A stretch of 6,117 nt of DNA from Chthoniobacterales bacterium (GTDB taxonomy: Bacteria > Verrucomicrobiota > Verrucomicrobiia > Chthoniobacterales > JACTMZ01): positions 1 to 6,117 of the forward strand of contig JAFMJK010000140.1 of the NCBI GenBank assembly GCA_017853515.1, read 5' to 3'. Shown here in pieces: positions 1 to 5,770 of the stretch; within the stretch, counting starts at the first letter, position 1, and the number at the start of each line of letters is the position of its first letter. The translations under genes and the position numbers were made by a program. The notes under the pieces are model-generated. The model saw only the letters and a program-made list of their open reading frames with translations, searched no databases and had not been told where the DNA came from.

Positions 1-49
1 CGGCAGTCAGCAGACCCGCCGCGAGCCAGATCAGCCAAGACACTTCCAT
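1..49 (-). CDS. N-terminus of an unidentified membrane or exported protein (partial, runs off left edge)
   Basis: Reading leftward from an ATG at 49, the frame stays open to the window edge and gives MEVSWLIWLAAGLLTA, a strongly hydrophobic stretch typical of a first transmembrane helix or signal anchor. A second in-frame ATG lies 12 bases upstream at 61 and would add the residues MALF. The gene has the same orientation as the mla genes and starts about 165 bases after the mlaD stop, so it could be a separate unit or a distal operon member. The helix resembles the first helix of small NfeD-type membrane proteins, but 16 residues cannot establish a family. No Shine-Dalgarno sequence is visible. 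Confidence 0.45.
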   Translation of the reverse strand, partial: MEVSWLIWLAAGLLTA

Positions 50-61
50 GAAAAGGGCCAT

Positions 62-67
62 TCTAGC
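62..67 (-). promoter_or_regulatory. Possible -10 element (TAGAAT) for the left-edge gene
   Basis: On the minus strand TAGAAT matches the sigma-70 consensus TATAAT at five of six bases; its last two bases (AT) belong to the upstream ATG at 61, so the element really spans about 65-60. A start of transcription about 7 bases on would fall almost at the ATG at 49, giving a leaderless or nearly leaderless message. The -35 region 17 bases upstream is GC-rich and matches poorly, so this is a weak candidate. Confidence 0.2.
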
Positions 68-121
68 CGGCCGCGGCGGACGCGCCAGCACGATGCGCGG
101 GCCCGGTTTTTTGACTGGTTC

Positions 122-192
122 TGTAGCGGAGGTCTATGACAGCCAGAGCTTTTTCGGCAACGACCGGCGGTCATAGACCGACCGCCGCTACA
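122..192. repeat. REP-like pair of inverted palindromic repeats
   Basis: Two copies of a palindromic unit face each other between the mlaD stop and the left-edge gene. The left arm, TGTAGCGGAGGTCTATGAC (122-140), is the reverse complement of the right arm (170-192) at 18 of 19 positions once a 4-base tandem GACC duplication in the right arm (176-179 and 180-183) is discounted. The right copy is itself a hairpin: CGGCGGTC (165-172) pairs perfectly with GACCGCCG (180-187) around a 7-base loop. The left copy has lost most of this internal symmetry. The arrangement is that of BIME-type repetitive extragenic palindromes. Neither strand has a U-run directly after the structure, so it is not a standard intrinsic terminator, though it could protect the 3' end of the mla message. 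Other copies elsewhere in the genome are expected but cannot be seen here. Confidence 0.75.
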
Positions 193-214
193 AAACATCA
201 TATGGGCGCGGCTA

Positions 215-1189
215 TTACTGCCTGCTGCGCGGTTCGACAACCGTGCGCTTGGGCGGCTTGCCCCAGAGGAGGAGTGAGGGCGTGTCGCGCAGGCTTTCGC
301 TGAGCTGGCGGAAGTTGTCCGCCGTGGCTTTGAAATCGCTCACGATGCTGCCCATTGCCCTGCGGTCGAGGAGCGGGTTGCGCTCGAGCCGGTCGACCAA
401 TGCCTGCATCTCCTCCGCCGCGCCGGTGACCGTCTGCATCATCTTCTGACCCTCGGTGCTCAATTCCTCCACCGGCAATTCCCCGACCTTGGTCCGCATC
501 TCGTCGATGAGCTTCTGCAAATTGGCGCTCGCCTCGGCAAGATTCATCTCGTCGAGGTTGGTTTGCAGCTTGTTCAGCGCGACGTTGAAATTCTGCATGA
601 CAGTGTTGAGTTCCTTGAGCGTGTCGCCGACGTCGAGCGAACCGAAGCTGTCCATGATGCGGTTCACCGAGTCGAGCATGCTGGTCAGGGTGCCCGGCGA
701 GGAAGGAATGTAATGCCTGCGCGGAGTCCACCAGATGTGCAGGGGCGGCGTGCGTTCCGGCTGCGGCACATAGTTGAGTTCGGCGAAATTCAACCCGGTG
801 ATTCCCTGAGGCTGGAGCATGACGCGCAAGCCCTGCTGCACCGCTTCGTCGATGATCGGCTCGAGATCCGCGGTGAACATGCCGCTGAAGAGTTTCCGAT
901 CCACCTCCATCTCGAGGAACACGTAGTCGTTGCGCCCGGTCCGGTCCGGCTCGGGCCCGTATTCGTTGAAGACGAAATCGATGCGCGAGATGCGGCCGAT
1001 CTGCACGCCGCGGAATTTGACCGGCGAACCGATATCGACCCCCTGCACGGTGCCGTCCACGTAGGTCTCGAGGAAAACTTTCGGCCGCATCATGCGGTCG
1101 GCTCCGAGGTAAACGAGCGCGGCCGCAAGCAAGAGGAATGCCGCAATGACGAACATCCCGATTTTGAAGTAGTTGGGCTGGCCGGTCAT
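215..1189 (-). CDS. mlaD: MlaD family MCE protein, periplasmic lipid-binding subunit of a phospholipid ABC transporter
   Basis: This 324-residue protein is the substrate-binding subunit of an Mla-type transporter. It is anchored in the inner membrane and gates lipid passage between the MlaE permease and the periplasm. Residues 1-9 are cytosolic, about 10-29 form one transmembrane helix, and about 37-142 are the MCE domain, including the typical stretch with GSPVKFRGVQIGRI (54-69). Residues about 165-305 are almost wholly helical and rich in Leu, Met, Glu and Asn, followed by a short basic, proline-rich tail. E. coli MlaD is about 183 residues, so the helical part is a long extension, closer to MCE proteins with an elongated needle. 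The ATG at 1189 is chosen because it directly precedes the membrane helix and lies 4 bases after the mlaF stop; a GTG at 1279 would overlap mlaF by about 85 bases. An AAAGGAG lies about 19 bases upstream, too far for a normal ribosome site. It is the last gene of the run. Confidence 0.93.
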   Translation of the reverse strand: MTGQPNYFKIGMFVIAAFLLLAAALVYLGADRMMRPKVFLETYVDGTVQGVDIGSPVKFRGVQIGRISRIDFVFNEYGPEPDRTGRNDYVFLEMEVDRKLFSGMFTADLEPIIDEAVQQGLRVMLQPQGITGLNFAELNYVPQPERTPPLHIWWTPRRHYIPSSPGTLTSMLDSVNRIMDSFGSLDVGDTLKELNTVMQNFNVALNKLQTNLDEMNLAEASANLQKLIDEMRTKVGELPVEELSTEGQKMMQTVTGAAEEMQALVDRLERNPLLDRRAMGSIVSDFKATADNFRQLSESLRDTPSLLLWGKPPKRTVVEPRSRQ

Positions 1190-1193
1190 GGCA

Positions 1194-1952
1194 TCACGCG
1201 GCGGCGCGCTCCTTTCCGTGATGGAAGAAAGCCCGCACGTAGTCGTTGGTCGGCCGGTCGCGCAATTCCCTCGGATCACCCTCCGCGACGATGCCCCCGC
1301 CGTCCAGCATGATCACGCGGTCGGCGATGGCGAAGATGCTGGAAAGTTCGTGACTGGCGATGACGAAGGTGATGCCGAGGTTCCGCGAGAGCGAGCGGAT
1401 GAGTTCGTCGAGCTCCGCGGAGGTGACGGGGTCGAGACCGGACGAAGGTTCGTCGAGGAAAAGCAAAGCGGGGTCGAGCGCCATGGCGCGCGCCACCGCC
1501 GCGCGTTTCTGCATGCCGCCGCTGATTTCGGACGGAAGATAGCCCGCGAATCCGTCGAGCCCGACTTGCTGCAGCTTCAGGCGCGCGAGCAGGGCGCGGG
1601 CCGCGGCGGGCAGGCGCGTCCATTCCTCGAGCGGCAGGGCGACGTTGCCTTCGAGGCTCATGGATCCGAAGAGCGCGCCGCCCTGGTACATCACGCCGAA
1701 CTTTCGCAGGATCTTTTCCCGTGCGGCGCCGCGCGCGCCGACGATGTCGTCGCCTCCGATGAAAACCTCGCCCGACATCGCGGGGTAGAGCCCGATCATA
1801 TTTTTCAGCAGCGTGCTTTTCCCGGATCCGGATCCGCCGAGGATCATGAAGATCTCCCCGCGGCGAACGCGGAAGTTGATGTCGTGCAACACCGCCTGCC
1901 CCGCATAACCCGCGGTCAGCCCCCGCACTTCGACAATGTGGTCGGCGTCCAT
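1194..1952 (-). CDS. mlaF: MlaF-type ABC transporter ATP-binding protein
   Basis: This 252-residue protein is the cytoplasmic ATPase of the Mla lipid transporter. All ABC motifs are intact: Walker A GGSGSGKST (39-47), Q-loop Gln90, signature SGGMQKR (144-150), Walker B LLFLDE (163-168), D-loop SGLD (171-174) and H-loop His201. The Q-loop surroundings, MYQGGALFGSMSLEGNV, are typical of the MlaF branch rather than amino-acid or metal importers. Length is normal for the family (E. coli MlaF about 269). The ATG lies one base after the mlaE stop (TGA, G, ATG), and the stop lies 4 bases before the mlaD ATG, so translation is probably coupled on both sides; no Shine-Dalgarno sequence is seen. A short Ala-ending tail replaces the longer C-terminal extension that contacts MlaB-like subunits in E. 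coli (the comparison is from memory). Confidence 0.95.
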   Translation of the reverse strand: MDADHIVEVRGLTAGYAGQAVLHDINFRVRRGEIFMILGGSGSGKSTLLKNMIGLYPAMSGEVFIGGDDIVGARGAAREKILRKFGVMYQGGALFGSMSLEGNVALPLEEWTRLPAAARALLARLKLQQVGLDGFAGYLPSEISGGMQKRAAVARAMALDPALLFLDEPSSGLDPVTSAELDELIRSLSRNLGITFVIASHELSSIFAIADRVIMLDGGGIVAEGDPRELRDRPTNDYVRAFFHHGKERAAA

Positions 1953-1953
1953 C

Positions 1954-3084
1954 TCAGAAATCTATGTTGTAGTAAACCACGGCAAAAATCGCATCGAGCA
2001 CGACGATGAGGAAGATGCTCGTGACCACCGAGCGCGTGGTCGAGTCCCCGACCGCGGCCGGACCGGCGCCGGTGCGCAATCCGCGCAGGCAACCCACCCC
2101 GGCGACCACGGCGCCGAAGAAAAACGATTTGATCAGCCCCGCGGCGATGTCCTGCAGTTCGAGGGCACCCGAGAGCTGGTTCATCAGCGTGGCGAGCGGA
2201 AAGTCGATCAGCATCAGGACAACGAGGCCCCCGGCGATCCCCGCGGCCATGGAGTAAACCGTGAGCAACGGTGTCACCGCGATACCGGCCAGCACTCTCG
2301 GGACGGCGAGAAACCGGACCGGGCTCAATCCCATCGTGGTGAGCGCGGCCACCTCCTCGTTCACTTTCATCGTCCCGATTTCTGCGGCGAAGGCCGAGCC
2401 GGTTCGCCCGGCAAGGACGATGGCTGTCATAATCGGACCGAGTTCGCGCGTTATGGCCAAGGCGACGAGGTTGACCACGAAAATGTCCACGCCGAATTGC
2501 CGCATGGGCATGGCGGCCTGGAAGGCGATGATGACTCCCGTGAGAAAGCTGACCAGACCCACGATGGGCAAAGCATTGCTGCCCGCTTTCTCCACGATCC
2601 TCCACCACTCGCGAAGCCGCAGAGTGCGCGGATGGCGCGCGAGAGAAACGAGACCCGCGCCGACCTCGCCGACAAACTCCGCCTCGGCCCGCCAGTCACC
2701 GGCCCGCTCGCTCGTGATATAGCCGACGTCGGCGACCCAGCCGCCGTGTCCGCGCTCCGGCTCGGGTGCAGCGCGCAGCTTCTCGCGTTCGAGGCCGTCG
2801 TAAAGTTCGCGGAAACGCGCCGCAAGTCCCTCCACCCGCACGCGCGCACCATGGCGGCCGGCCGCTTCCTCCAGCGCGACAAGGAGTGCGAATCCCGCGC
2901 CGCCGCAATAGTCCACACCCGCACAATCCACCCGGACATCGCGCGCCGCGGAGACGGCACCCAGCGCTTCATCCCAACACGCGGCCACCGTCGCATCGTC
3001 GAGCCGGCCGGCCAAATGCAATACGGTCTCTTTTTCGCCGCTCTCCACCCGCAGGACGGGTTGCGCTGCGCGATCCGCCGTCAT
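1954..3084 (-). CDS. mlaE: MlaE family permease with fused N-terminal STAS (MlaB-like) domain
   Basis: This 376-residue protein joins two Mla subunits. Residues about 8-105 form a STAS domain, with the beta-strand segment VLHLAGRLDDATV near the start and the motif region DYCGGAGFALL (58-68). Residues about 150-376 are the MlaE permease: an amphipathic entry helix (REWWRIVEKAG), several membrane helices, and the family signature RELGP(x5)LAGRTGSAFAAEIGTM at 213-239. The C-terminal TTRSVV motif and final helix are also present. It would form the inner-membrane channel that dimerises and binds two MlaF subunits, with the STAS domain in the role of MlaB. The ATG at 3084 is chosen; a TTG at 3093 would add three residues, and neither has a clear ribosome site. 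The gene follows the EamA gene by 42 bases and abuts mlaF. STAS-MlaE fusions are a known variant. The usual Ser/Thr of the STAS motif appears to be Gly. Confidence 0.93.
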   Translation of the reverse strand: MTADRAAQPVLRVESGEKETVLHLAGRLDDATVAACWDEALGAVSAARDVRVDCAGVDYCGGAGFALLVALEEAAGRHGARVRVEGLAARFRELYDGLEREKLRAAPEPERGHGGWVADVGYITSERAGDWRAEAEFVGEVGAGLVSLARHPRTLRLREWWRIVEKAGSNALPIVGLVSFLTGVIIAFQAAMPMRQFGVDIFVVNLVALAITRELGPIMTAIVLAGRTGSAFAAEIGTMKVNEEVAALTTMGLSPVRFLAVPRVLAGIAVTPLLTVYSMAAGIAGGLVVLMLIDFPLATLMNQLSGALELQDIAAGLIKSFFFGAVVAGVGCLRGLRTGAGPAAVGDSTTRSVVTSIFLIVVLDAIFAVVYYNIDF

Positions 3085-3126
3085 CAGTGCCAATTTCGCA
3101 CCGCGCCGGAGGCAGCGCGAGCAGTT

Positions 3127-4044
3127 TCACGGCGCACGAGGCGCCGGCGGCCGGGCGGAAAGGGCGAGAAACGCGCCACAAAGCAGCATGGCGCCCGCCA
3201 CCATCTGCTCCACGCGGAAGGTTTCCCCGAAGATGAAAGACGAAAGAACCATCGTGCCGAGCGGACAAAGGAGGAGACCCGACTGCGACGGGGCGGCGCC
3301 GAGATCGCGAATGGCAACGTAAAAGAGCCAGTGCCCCACGCCGATGGAGAGAACACCCGAGAAGATGAGCACGAAATTCGTCCACGCATCCGCGCGCAGC
3401 ACCGCGCCGAGATCACCCCAGGCCACGGTCGGCGGGACGAGTATGGCCACGGTGAAAAGTCCTATCGTCCAAGACCCGAGCATCGGCCCGCCACGCGCGG
3501 TGAATTTTTTGACCAGAATGCCGTAAACGCCCCACGAAACCGCGGCAGCAAAGGCGAGCACAATGCCGCGCGTGGACAAGGACGCTCCCGCCGGGTCCGG
3601 CGACCAGACCAGACCGGCCACACCGAGCAGGCCGAGCAGTGTCCCCGCCTGGAACTTGATGCTCCTCGCAATCCAGCGCTCGTCGGCAAAAAAGACAACG
3701 GCGAGCACGGCGGTGATGATGACGGACGACCGGCCGAACAGCGCGTAGATCCCCGGCCAGAGAAGGACCACGGCCATGGTCTGCAGCACCTGGTGCGATG
3801 CATTCGGGATGGCCGCCAGAATGCATCCGAACACCTCATTGCGGTCGAAAACGCCCGAGCGGCGCGCGTAGGACCACGCGACAAAAGGCGTCATGGCGAG
3901 CAGGCCGAACGAGTAACGGTAAAAGTTCTGCGTCCACGGATCGAACGTCTTGGCCAGCCAGAATTGGAAAATGGCCGGCATCGACCAGATGGCCACGGCG
4001 GCGGCGAGAGCGAACCGCCCCCGCCAAACCCCGGAATTATTCAC
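3127..4044 (-). CDS. EamA/DMT superfamily transporter (RhaT-like, 10 predicted membrane helices)
   Basis: This 305-residue, very hydrophobic protein belongs to the drug/metabolite transporter superfamily. It shows the internal duplication of two EamA domains, about residues 13-147 and 159-296, each able to form five helices. Characteristic points are the tryptophan-containing helix starts (AVAIWSMPAIFQF; AAAVSWGVYGILVKKF), a helix with the GRSSVIITAVLAVVFFADE pattern closing the third and fourth helices of repeat one, and the matching LCPLGTMVLSSFIFGE (259-274) in repeat two. The substrate cannot be inferred; relatives export amino acids, purines or other small metabolites. The start is GTG at 4044, whose GTGA overlaps the DUF5069 stop by 4 bases, which suggests translational coupling. 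An ATG-less longer frame to 4176 would lie wholly inside the DUF5069 gene and reads as basic, non-membrane sequence. mlaE follows after 42 bases, but no functional link to lipid transport is established. Confidence 0.88.
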   Translation of the reverse strand: MNNSGVWRGRFALAAAVAIWSMPAIFQFWLAKTFDPWTQNFYRYSFGLLAMTPFVAWSYARRSGVFDRNEVFGCILAAIPNASHQVLQTMAVVLLWPGIYALFGRSSVIITAVLAVVFFADERWIARSIKFQAGTLLGLLGVAGLVWSPDPAGASLSTRGIVLAFAAAVSWGVYGILVKKFTARGGPMLGSWTIGLFTVAILVPPTVAWGDLGAVLRADAWTNFVLIFSGVLSIGVGHWLFYVAIRDLGAAPSQSGLLLCPLGTMVLSSFIFGETFRVEQMVAGAMLLCGAFLALSARPPAPRAP

Positions 4045-4478
4045 GCGCCCGCGCCGCGCGGCGGACGCCCCTCGTCCACCTCGAGCAGATCGAACATGGT
4101 CTGCACATCGGTGCGCCCCGCCATGCCGAGTCCCTCGAGACGCGACTTCAGGCGCTCCGAATATTCGTCGTTCCAACCGCGCTTGCGCATGTATTCATTC
4201 CACACGTGGATCTCTTGCGCGCCGGGTTTGCGTCCATGGTCGCAGCACCAGGCCAACACCGCGGCATCGTCGAGGCCGGATTCGACCTGCGCGACCACAT
4301 CGGCGTAATCGACATGGAGAAAATCGCAGAAGTTTTTGTCGAAACCTTTGCCCATGTTCGCGTGGTATTCTTCGGAAAGCTCGCCGCGCTGCTTCATGCG
4401 GATTTTGTCGAGCATGCGCGGCAGATAAAGGATATCGCCCTCGCGATCGTAGGGGCTGCGGGGCCTCCGGTTGCTCAT
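4041..4478 (-). CDS. DUF5069 domain-containing protein
   Basis: This 145-residue, soluble, charged protein matches what I know of DUF5069, a family without established function that is common in Verrucomicrobiota, Planctomycetota and related phyla. The conserved pattern is visible: RSPYDREGDILYLPRMLDKIR (7-27), EYHANMGKGFDKNFCDFL (37-54), VDYADVVAQV, then WCCDHGRKP (77-85), EIHVWNEYMRKRGWND (89-104) and a C-terminal TMFDLLEVDEGR (127-138). There is no signal peptide or membrane helix, so it should be cytoplasmic. Trp77, Cys78, Cys79 and His81 form a cluster that could bind a ligand or metal, but this is only a guess. The ATG at 4478 is chosen because family similarity begins right after it; in-frame ATGs at 4514 and 4529 would add residues unlike the family. 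It is the first gene of the leftward run and overlaps the EamA gene by 4 bases. Confidence 0.88.
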   Translation of the reverse strand: MSNRRPRSPYDREGDILYLPRMLDKIRMKQRGELSEEYHANMGKGFDKNFCDFLHVDYADVVAQVESGLDDAAVLAWCCDHGRKPGAQEIHVWNEYMRKRGWNDEYSERLKSRLEGLGMAGRTDVQTMFDLLEVDEGRPPRGAGA

Positions 4479-4488
4479 GGCGCCATGA
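4475..4488. promoter_or_regulatory. 14-bp perfect palindrome over the DUF5069 start codon
   Basis: TCATGGCGCCATGA is a perfect inverted repeat containing the minus-strand ATG (4478-4476). It lies in the short region between the divergent DUF5069 operon and the methyltransferase gene. It could be an operator for a dimeric regulator or affect initiation by base-pairing, but a chance palindrome is also possible. No convincing -35/-10 pair could be placed in the 73 bases between the two starts. Confidence 0.25.
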
Positions 4489-4551
4489 TGGCGGGAGGGC
4501 ACGACAAAGTCCATCGCCAGACGCCGCATGAGGACGCATGATGTTCGCTCC

Positions 4552-5613
4552 ATGAGGAAGGGCGAAGAGATCGAACTCGAGATCACCGACGTGGCCTACG
4601 GCGGCGACGGCATCGCGCGGCACGAGGGGCGCGTGGTCTTTGTTCCGTTCGCCATTTCGGGCGAGAAGGTCGCCGCGCGCGTGACCGAGGTGCACCGCAG
4701 CTACGCCCGCGCGGAAATCAAGAATGTCACCGTCCCCTCGCCCGACCGCGTCGTGCCGCCTTGTCCTTTGTTCACGCGCTGCGGCGGATGCGCTTATCAG
4801 CACATCGCGTATCCGCGGCAACTGGAGATCAAAAAGCGGCAGGTTGCCGAAGCCTTTAGGCGCATCGGGAAAATTTCCGACCCGCCGGTCGAGGCCGCAC
4901 GTCCATCGCCGAAAGATTACCATTACCGCAACCGCATCACCGTGCATGTGCAGCCGCCGGAGATCGGATTCCGCGGGACCGATCCGCGCAGGTTGGTCGA
5001 GGTGAAGGAGTGCCTGCTGGCCGAGGAGCGCGTGAACGCGGCACTGGCCGCCCTGCGCGCCAAAAAACGGTTGCGGCCCGGTCCGGCGACTTTGCGATCC
5101 GAGGCAGAACACACCGGATTCCGCCAGGTGAACGACGGAGCCGCGCAGGTCCTGGCCGGCGCGGTAACGGAACTGGCCGGCCGCGGCGAAATTCTCGTCG
5201 ACGCCTATTGCGGAGCCGGATTTTTCGCCAAGCACCTACTCGGAAATTTCTCCCGCGTGATCGGCATCGACTGGGACGAGCGCTCGACGAACCACGCGCG
5301 GACCAACGCCGGCGCGAATGAAGTCTACTTCACCGGCGACACGGCCGCACTTTTGCCTGCGATTCTTGCCGAGCACCGACCACAGGTGGTCCTGCTCGAC
5401 CCGCCCGCGCAGGGTATCGCGCCGGAAGTGATCGCCACCCTCGTCTCATCTTCAGTGCCGCGCATTGTCTACGTGTCCTGCGATCCGGCCACGCTGGCCC
5501 GCGACATCGGCAAACTCGCCGCGCACTACGAACTCAAGCGCGCCGTCCCCGTCGACATGTTCCCGCAGACCGCGTCGATCGAGACCGCGGCGCTGCTCGA
5601 ACAGAAATCCTGA
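4552..5613 (+). CDS. Class I SAM-dependent RNA m5U methyltransferase, TrmA/RlmC/RlmD (RumA) family
   Basis: This 353-residue enzyme should methylate C5 of a uridine in rRNA or tRNA using S-adenosylmethionine. Residues 1-60 are a TRAM RNA-binding domain (EEIELEITDVAYGGDGIARHEG). Four cysteines fit the [4Fe-4S] site of RlmD-like enzymes: Cys71, Cys77, Cys80 (CPLFTRCGGC) and Cys154. FRQVN (190-194) is the conserved QVN loop, DAYCGAG (217-223) is SAM motif I, and DPP (283-285) carries the conserved Asp. Cys310 in VYVSCDPATLARD is the nucleophile, and Glu344 in MFPQTASIETAALL is the general base. At 353 residues it is shorter than the 430 or so of E. coli RlmD. The ATG at 4552 starts right at the TRAM domain; an in-frame ATG at 4528 would add eight residues. 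Neither has a ribosome site. The target base cannot be told from sequence, so no symbol is given. It diverges from the DUF5069 operon. Confidence 0.92.
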   Translation: MRKGEEIELEITDVAYGGDGIARHEGRVVFVPFAISGEKVAARVTEVHRSYARAEIKNVTVPSPDRVVPPCPLFTRCGGCAYQHIAYPRQLEIKKRQVAEAFRRIGKISDPPVEAARPSPKDYHYRNRITVHVQPPEIGFRGTDPRRLVEVKECLLAEERVNAALAALRAKKRLRPGPATLRSEAEHTGFRQVNDGAAQVLAGAVTELAGRGEILVDAYCGAGFFAKHLLGNFSRVIGIDWDERSTNHARTNAGANEVYFTGDTAALLPAILAEHRPQVVLLDPPAQGIAPEVIATLVSSSVPRIVYVSCDPATLARDIGKLAAHYELKRAVPVDMFPQTASIETAALLEQKS

Positions 5614-5642
5614 ACAGAAGTTAACGAAGGATCCGGTTCAGG
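5609..5642 (+). terminator. Inverted repeat over the methyltransferase stop, weak terminator candidate
   Basis: CCTGAAC (5609-5615), which includes the TGA stop, is perfectly complementary to GTTCAGG (5636-5642) across a 20-base loop. There is no following U-run, so it is not a standard intrinsic terminator. Two other short hairpins occur further on (CCGGAG/CTCCGG at 5688-5712 and GTTGC/GCAAC at 5724-5739, the latter followed by T-rich sequence). Any of these could help end the convergent transcripts, but none is strong. Confidence 0.22.
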
Positions 5643-5666
5643 CGTCGCGTCCCGCAGGCACCGGCG

Positions 5667-5738
5667 GAATCGCGAGGGCGTAACAAGCCGGAGCTTCGGG
5701 TAGAGTCTCCGGAAATCATCGGCGTTGCGCGTTAGCAA
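5667..5738 (-). pseudogene. Remnant of a PIN-domain (VapC-like) protein, C-terminal piece only
   Basis: The minus strand in the spacer between the methyltransferase and rho reads LLTRNADDFRRLYP followed by KLRLVTPSRF. This is the typical end of a PIN-domain nuclease: a strand with a TRN-x-x-DF motif carrying a late acidic residue, then a short strand closing with a TP-x-x-F motif. Only about 24 residues remain. Upstream in frame there is a stop at 5756-5754, and no other frame up to rho shows the rest of the domain with its catalytic Asp and Glu residues. Downstream the frame runs on without similarity into the 3' end of the methyltransferase. No antitoxin partner is seen. The fragment is therefore non-functional, presumably left by deletion of a toxin gene. 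Identification rests on motif recognition alone and is moderately sure. Confidence 0.5.
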
Positions 5739-5770
5739 CCCCGTTCGTTTACTTCATTTCCTTATGTTGA

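Noticed and set aside
68..112. GC-rich imperfect stem followed by TTTTTT on the plus strand, resembling a terminator
   Set aside because: Pairing needs two bulges, and no plus-strand gene ends here; the left-edge gene starts leftward just beside it.
111..140. TTGACT and TATGAC 18 bases apart on the plus strand, promoter-like
   Set aside because: The -10 part lies inside the palindromic repeat and transcription would run antisense into mlaD with no gene to serve.
563..2009. Two long plus-strand frames (563-1312 and 1173-2009) opposite mlaD and mlaF
   Set aside because: The products are rich in His, Arg, Asp and Glu in the pattern produced by reading conserved genes backwards; all ABC motifs lie on the other strand.
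1936..4308. A 790-codon open frame on the plus strand antisense to mlaE, the EamA gene and part of DUF5069
   Set aside because: It is a shadow of the GC-rich minus-strand genes: its product is full of Arg, His, Gly, Pro and Asp, with no domain, and it crosses several well-identified genes.
4195..5235. A 346-codon minus-strand frame across the methyltransferase and DUF5069 genes
   Set aside because: It is antisense to the TRAM and Fe-S regions of the methyltransferase and out of frame with DUF5069, and it has no recognisable domain.
5688..5712. CCGGAG/CTCCGG hairpin as a terminator
   Set aside because: There is a 6-bp stem with a 13-base loop and no U-run on either strand, and it lies within the PIN remnant where the symmetry may be coincidental.
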